Below are positions 5,836 to 8,464 of a stretch of DNA of 8,464 nt, one piece after another. The stretch lies in the NCBI GenBank assembly GCA_019417125.1, contig DXVZ01000012.1, positions 1 through 8,464 on the forward strand, given 5' to 3'. The DNA is from Phascolarctobacterium sp. (lineage in GTDB: Bacteria; Bacillota; Negativicutes; Acidaminococcales; Acidaminococcaceae). The position numbers and the translations under genes are program-made. Position 1 is the first letter of the stretch; each line of letters opens with the position of its first letter. The notes beneath the pieces are model-generated. The model saw nothing but the letters and a program-made list of their open reading frames with translations. It did not search any database and was not told the DNA's origin.

Positions 5836-6496
5836 TTTCTTTTATTAATTCAGAACTATCCATTTCGTCAGCAACTTCTGCAAAAGCATTTATAAGTTCA
5901 TTATAAAAGCTGCTATCTCCTGTTAAGTGTAACCAAAACTCAGCGCCTGCGTAAACTGGATATTCTTCATTGATTTTTTTATAGAATTGGTTTAAGTCAT
6001 CTTTGGCGCCATAGAATACTCCGACTATACAATCATCAATATTCATTTTTAAATGATTAGTTCGAGCAAGATTTCTAACAGCTTTAAAATGATTGATGAT
6101 AGTAGTAACATCATCATAATTTATTGTATTAGGACCTGCTTTAGTTTGGCAATATTTTTTGTGTCCGTCTATTGCATCAATAAATTCTATGTCCATTCCA
6201 CTTGTTGTTGATGCATAAGAACTCAAAACTTCATTACAGAAATATTGTAGTTGAGTACCAAATGTAGTTGATATAGATGTACCTAATATACGTGGATAAA
6301 TAAGTGCTTTTGCCATATTTTCCGGAGACGAATTACCAAAAGCAAATTGTGCTAGATATTTGTGCGTAAATGGATTTACATTGAACTTATCTAACGAAGT
6401 GAGTTTTTTAGTATTATTCTTATGGTTTTCAGCAATTCTTTTGCGAAAGAAATCTTTGGCTTTAACGAGAATAGTTTGTTTTTCAGTTTCATTCAT
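5792..6496 (-). CDS. Type II restriction endonuclease, EcoO109I family
   Basis: A 234-residue protein resembling EcoO109I (recalled sequence) in several places: NPFTHKYLAQF near residue 41, VGVFYG (158-163) and VYAGAEFW (181-188). Its likely PD-(D/E)xK core is FIDAID with D107 or D110, followed by QTKAG with Lys119, matching the SLKAG position of EcoO109I. The family prototype cuts RG^GNCCY, so a GGNCC-centred target is plausible here, but the specificity is not proven. It pairs with the 5-methylcytosine methyltransferase encoded convergently. The ATG at 6496 follows GGTGAT by 6 bases. It has its own strong promoter. No separate controller (C) gene is present; the methyltransferase's HTH may serve instead. 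The C-terminal codons overlap the methyltransferase's 3' end. Confidence 0.82.
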   Translation of the reverse strand: MNETEKQTILVKAKDFFRKRIAENHKNNTKKLTSLDKFNVNPFTHKYLAQFAFGNSSPENMAKALIYPRILGTSISTTFGTQLQYFCNEVLSSYASTTSGMDIEFIDAIDGHKKYCQTKAGPNTINYDDVTTIINHFKAVRNLARTNHLKMNIDDCIVGVFYGAKDDLNQFYKKINEEYPVYAGAEFWLHLTGDSSFYNELINAFAEVADEMDSSELIKEIIHKLAHEISSQNK

Positions 6497-6541
6497 TGGA
6501 CAATCACCGCCTAATATAGTGATAGAATATGATTTATGTTT

Positions 6542-6570
6542 ATTATAGCTTATTTATATAATAATATCAA
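6542..6570 (-). promoter_or_regulatory. Promoter of the restriction endonuclease gene with dyad
   Basis: The minus strand reads TTGATA (6570-6565), a 17-bp spacer and a consensus TATAAT (6547-6542). The start codon lies about 45 bases downstream of the -10. A perfect inverted repeat TTATTATA-N9-TATAATAA (6540-6564) spans the -10 and most of the spacer. It could be an operator through which the HTH-methyltransferase or another regulator sets endonuclease level; base composition makes chance dyads likely. Confidence 0.7.
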
Positions 6571-6579
6571 AACTTTATG

Positions 6580-6667
6580 AACGGCAACGGTTTTTTTGGT
6601 CCGCCGGTGCGTATGGGCCCATACCCTGAAATCGTCGTTATTAACGTTAAAAAGCAGGGTAAAATAA
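6580..6667 (+). repeat. Direct repeat, right copy (stranded 3' end of phosphoesterase gene)
   Basis: An 88-bp near-copy of 3896-3984 (five substitutions and one missing A), separated from any upstream part of the gene. In the original frame it reads NGNGFFGPPVRMGPYPEIVV, then INVKKQGK, and continues to a TAA at 6700-6702, because the lost A shifts the frame past the usual stop. It has no start or ribosome site and is a remnant. The sequence after it (6668 onward) is the likely ancestral downstream flank of the phosphoesterase gene. Confidence 0.93.
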
Positions 6668-6801
6668 CGCGCTGTCAAAGTGGACGGCAATTCCCTTTGT
6701 AAAAAACATGTTAAGCAATCCTCTAAACTGTAAGTTTTTTAACAATGTATATCTTAAATTGCGTTTTGTACACTAAAATCTTTATAAAAATAACAAAATG
6801 C
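6668..6801. other. Gene-free intergenic stretch
   Basis: No convincing gene is seen. The only plus-strand frame with an ATG (6708, 22 codons) lacks a ribosome site. A weak promoter-like pair TTGCGT (6759-6764) and TATAAA (6783-6788) with an 18-bp spacer may add to expression of the downstream aminotransferase. GTACAC at 6768-6773 repeats the half-site of the leader palindrome at 6842-6866. Copy-two flank sequence (6668 to about 6702) is probably the old 3' flank of the phosphoesterase gene. Confidence 0.5.
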
Positions 6802-6830
6802 TTGCCTGTAAAACGCTAAAGTGCTACAAT
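6802..6830 (+). promoter_or_regulatory. Promoter of the aminotransferase gene (extended -10)
   Basis: TTGCCT (6802-6807), a 17-bp spacer ending TGC, and TACAAT (6825-6830) form an extended -10 promoter. Transcription would start near 6837, a few bases before the palindrome at 6842-6866, leaving a leader of about 60 bases. Confidence 0.65.
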
Positions 6831-6841
6831 TTATTATTATA

Positions 6842-6866
6842 ACAGTACACCAACAAGGTGTACTGT
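6842..6866 (+). promoter_or_regulatory. Perfect palindrome in the aminotransferase leader (operator or RNA hairpin)
   Basis: ACAGTACACC and GGTGTACTGT pair perfectly across the five-base loop AACAA. The position, just after the predicted transcription start, suits either a repressor operator or a 5' stabilising hairpin. It is not followed by a T-run, so a terminator or attenuator is unlikely. No regulator is identified in the window. Confidence 0.65.
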
Positions 6867-6899
6867 ATTGATTTTGAAAATATTTGGAGGGAAAGAAAC

Positions 6900-8081
6900 A
6901 TGAAATTTGCTAAACGTATGGAAAGGATGCAGGCATCCGAAATCCGTGAACTTTTAAAACTGACCGCTCAGCCGGACATCATCTCTTTTGCAGGCGGCTT
7001 GCCCGCGCCGGAACTTTTCCCGGTTGAAGAAATTGCTAAAGTTTCCCATGACCTGGTTGAAAAAGAAGGCCGCCAGCTGCTGCAATATGCAACCACCGAA
7101 GGCCGCCCGACCCTGCGCGCTAAAATTGCTAAACGCATGAAAGACAAATATCACACCGAAGTTGACCCGGACGATATTCTTATCACCACCGGCAGCCAGC
7201 AGTGCCTTGATTTTGCAGGCAAACTGTTCCTCGACCCGGGCGACGTTGTTCTGTGCGAAAGCCCGTCCTATCTTGGTGCGCTGAATGCTTTTAACGCTTA
7301 TGAACCTAAATTTGTAGAAGTTCCGACCGATGACGGCGGGCTTATTCCGGAAGAACTGGATAAAATTCTTGCCACCACTCCGAACTGCAAATTTATTTAT
7401 GTAATTCCTGATTTCCAGAACCCGACCGGCCGCACCTGGAGCCTTGAACGCCGCCATAAATTTATGGAAGTCGTTAACAAATACGACCTGCCGGTACTGG
7501 AAGATAATCCGTATGGTGAACTGCGTTACGAAGGCGAAATTCTTCCTTCCCTCAAATCCATGGATACCAAAGGCCTGGTTATGTTCCTTGGTACTTTCTC
7601 CAAAATCTTCTGCCCGGGCCTGCGCTTAGGCTGGGTTGCAGCGGAACATTCCGTTGTGGAAGAATTTGTTAAGATTAAACAAAGCGCCGACCTGCATACC
7701 TCTAACTTTGACCAGGGTATTGCCGATGCTTACATTGAAAACTACGACCTTGACAAACACGTTGAAGAAATTAAAGCTCTGTACAAAAAACGCCGCGACC
7801 TTATTCTTAAAACTATGGAAGAAGAATTCCCTGAAGGAGTTGAATTTACCCGTCCGCACGGCGGCCTGTTCCTGTGGGTAACTCTGCCGGAAGGCGTAAG
7901 CGCCAACAAAGTATTCCATAAATGCATTGAGATGAAAGTTGCTGCCGTTATCGGCGATGCTTTCTATCCGAATGACAAAACTGACCGCAGCATGCGCGTA
8001 AACTACTCCAACATGACCGAAGACAGAATTGTTGAAGGCGTTAAACGTATGGCAAAAGCAATTAAAGAGTGCATGAAATAA
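6900..8081 (+). CDS. PLP-dependent aminotransferase, LysN/2-aminoadipate type
   Basis: A 393-residue fold-type I (aspartate aminotransferase superfamily) enzyme of the MocR/LysN-like aminotransferase group. Visible features are SFAGGLPAPELFP (29-41), QYATTEGRPTLR (62-73), TTGSQQ (96-101), QNPTG with N174, EDNPYGELRY with D202 and Y205, the PLP lysine K235 in TFSK, LRLGW with R242, and MRVNYS with R366 for the substrate carboxylate. All catalytic residues are present. The best match by pattern is 2-aminoadipate or broad-range aromatic/branched-chain 2-oxoglutarate transaminase; exact substrate is uncertain. The ATG at 6900 has GGAGG (6886-6890) upstream; an in-frame ATG-less extension to 6858 (GTG inside the palindrome) is unlikely. 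Uniform, biased codon use suggests high expression. It faces a LysE/RhtB amino-acid exporter across a shared terminator. Confidence 0.93.
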   Translation: MKFAKRMERMQASEIRELLKLTAQPDIISFAGGLPAPELFPVEEIAKVSHDLVEKEGRQLLQYATTEGRPTLRAKIAKRMKDKYHTEVDPDDILITTGSQQCLDFAGKLFLDPGDVVLCESPSYLGALNAFNAYEPKFVEVPTDDGGLIPEELDKILATTPNCKFIYVIPDFQNPTGRTWSLERRHKFMEVVNKYDLPVLEDNPYGELRYEGEILPSLKSMDTKGLVMFLGTFSKIFCPGLRLGWVAAEHSVVEEFVKIKQSADLHTSNFDQGIADAYIENYDLDKHVEEIKALYKKRRDLILKTMEEEFPEGVEFTRPHGGLFLWVTLPEGVSANKVFHKCIEMKVAAVIGDAFYPNDKTDRSMRVNYSNMTEDRIVEGVKRMAKAIKECMK

Positions 8082-8095
8082 TTGCGTAAAAAATT

Positions 8096-8126
8096 ATCCC
8101 TCCGTCTTTGGGCGGAGGGATTTTTT
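8096..8126. terminator. Bidirectional intrinsic terminator
   Basis: ATCCCTCCG (8096-8104) pairs with CGGAGGGAT (8113-8121) around an eight-base loop. Six T follow on the plus strand, and an A-run at 8088-8093 serves as the T-tract for the minus strand. It ends the aminotransferase transcript and probably also the convergent exporter transcript, whose stop codon touches the T-run. Confidence 0.93.
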
Positions 8127-8464
8127 AATGTATAAACAGCGAGACGGCGCAGTAAACGAGTAGCAGTGCCATAACGGTATTAACGCTTTTGGTGTGGCGG
8201 TTGAACAGCAGGCGGAATGCGGAACCAAACGCCGACCAGCACAGCGTAAAGACAAAGCCGATAAAGGCAAGCAGCAGCGCGAATAAAATCAGCGTCAGCG
8301 GCTGCCCGGCATACAGTGGCAAAATGTACGCCTGCATGGACATAATGCAGTAAATGTAAATTTTGGGGTTGATAAATTGTAGTGCCAAACCAGATACAAA
8401 GCCGCTGCGCGAATGGTTCTCGGTAATTTCGCCGCTGCTTTTGTAAGTGCCCCACGCCAGGTGC
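8125..8464 (-). CDS. LysE/RhtB-family amino-acid exporter, C-terminal part (5' end outside window)
   Basis: The frame is open to the window edge and gives 112 residues ending at TAA 8125-8127. It begins HLAWGTYKSSGEITENHSRS and runs into GFVSGLALQFINPKIYIYCI, the conserved central F..G...NPK segment of LysE/RhtB exporters. Two long hydrophobic segments follow (ILPLYAGQPLTLILFALLL region and VMALLLVYCAVSLFI). The family exports amino acids or related metabolites across the cytoplasmic membrane. About the N-terminal half is missing only because the window ends. The internal TTG at 8388 is not the real start, since the family motif continues upstream of it. The substrate cannot be told. Confidence 0.85.
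   Translation of the reverse strand, partial: HLAWGTYKSSGEITENHSRSGFVSGLALQFINPKIYIYCIMSMQAYILPLYAGQPLTLILFALLLAFIGFVFTLCWSAFGSAFRLLFNRHTKSVNTVMALLLVYCAVSLFIH

Larger units (their letters stand above)
3985..6579. mobile_element. AT-rich restriction-modification island flanked by long direct repeats
   Basis: The segment is visibly much richer in A and T than either flank. It contains only R-M functions: a Vsr-like endonuclease, an HTH-fused 5-methylcytosine methyltransferase and an EcoO109I-like endonuclease. The 88/89-bp direct repeat of the neighbouring gene's 3' end brackets it exactly. No integrase, transposase or terminal inverted repeat is seen. The repeat edges set the limits; the true recombination points could lie anywhere within the repeats. 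The right edge falls a few bases upstream of the -35 of the endonuclease promoter, so the island carries its own promoters. Confidence 0.8.

Noticed and set aside
3985..6579. Integrase, transposase or CRISPR elements in the island
   Set aside because: All of the coding space is taken by the three R-M genes, and no terminal inverted repeats or regularly spaced repeats were seen.
6580..6702. A separate small gene in the right repeat copy
   Set aside because: It has no start or ribosome site; it is the stranded 3' end of the phosphoesterase gene.
6703..6745. TGTTAA/TTAACA pair with nearby A- and T-runs as a terminator of the original phosphoesterase transcript
   Set aside because: Six AT-rich pairs with a 24-base loop are too weak to call.
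6708..6776. 22-codon frame in the gap before the aminotransferase
   Set aside because: It has no ribosome binding site and no recognisable features.

Overview
The window looks like a chromosomal segment of a low-to-mid G+C, probably anaerobic Firmicute. A lipoprotein, strong GGAGG-type ribosome binding sites, TTG/GTG codons near starts and roughly 50% G+C flanks (by eye) would fit a Gram-negative-walled Negativicutes gut bacterium, but nothing here fixes the genus. An AT-rich restriction-modification (R-M) island interrupts the host background.

Left part (1-3979): a minus-strand run, probably one operon, encodes a lipoprotein purple-acid-phosphatase-like metallophosphoesterase, an unannotated 35-residue membrane peptide, an AdhR/NmlR-like MerR regulator with a Cys at position 52, and a LysR regulator (gaps 24, 30 and 27 bp). 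Divergent from it is a second metallophosphoesterase, a YkuE/YaeI-like enzyme with four predicted membrane segments. The intergenic region holds two back-to-back promoters. Both are TTGACT-19 bp-TATATT, and both carry a MerR-type operator of the form CTTnAAG-N4-CTnCAAn in the over-long spacer. The simplest reading is that the MerR protein controls both phosphoesterases and its own operon.

Middle part (about 3985-6579): an AT-rich island carries a Vsr-like endonuclease (minus), a 5-methylcytosine methyltransferase fused to an N-terminal Cro/C1 helix-turn-helix (plus), and an EcoO109I-family type II restriction endonuclease (minus) that overlaps the methyltransferase tail-to-tail by 44 bp. An 88/89-bp direct repeat of the 3' end of the membrane phosphoesterase gene flanks the island, so insertion left that gene intact and stranded a second copy of its tail on the far side. 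No integrase or transposase is present; this is the pattern described for R-M insertion with long target duplication.

Right part (6668-8464): a gene-free stretch leads to an extended -10 promoter, a 25-bp perfect palindrome in the leader, a fold-type I aminotransferase of the 2-aminoadipate/multi-substrate (LysN-like) group, a bidirectional terminator, and the C-terminal part of a LysE/RhtB amino-acid exporter on the minus strand, cut by the window edge.
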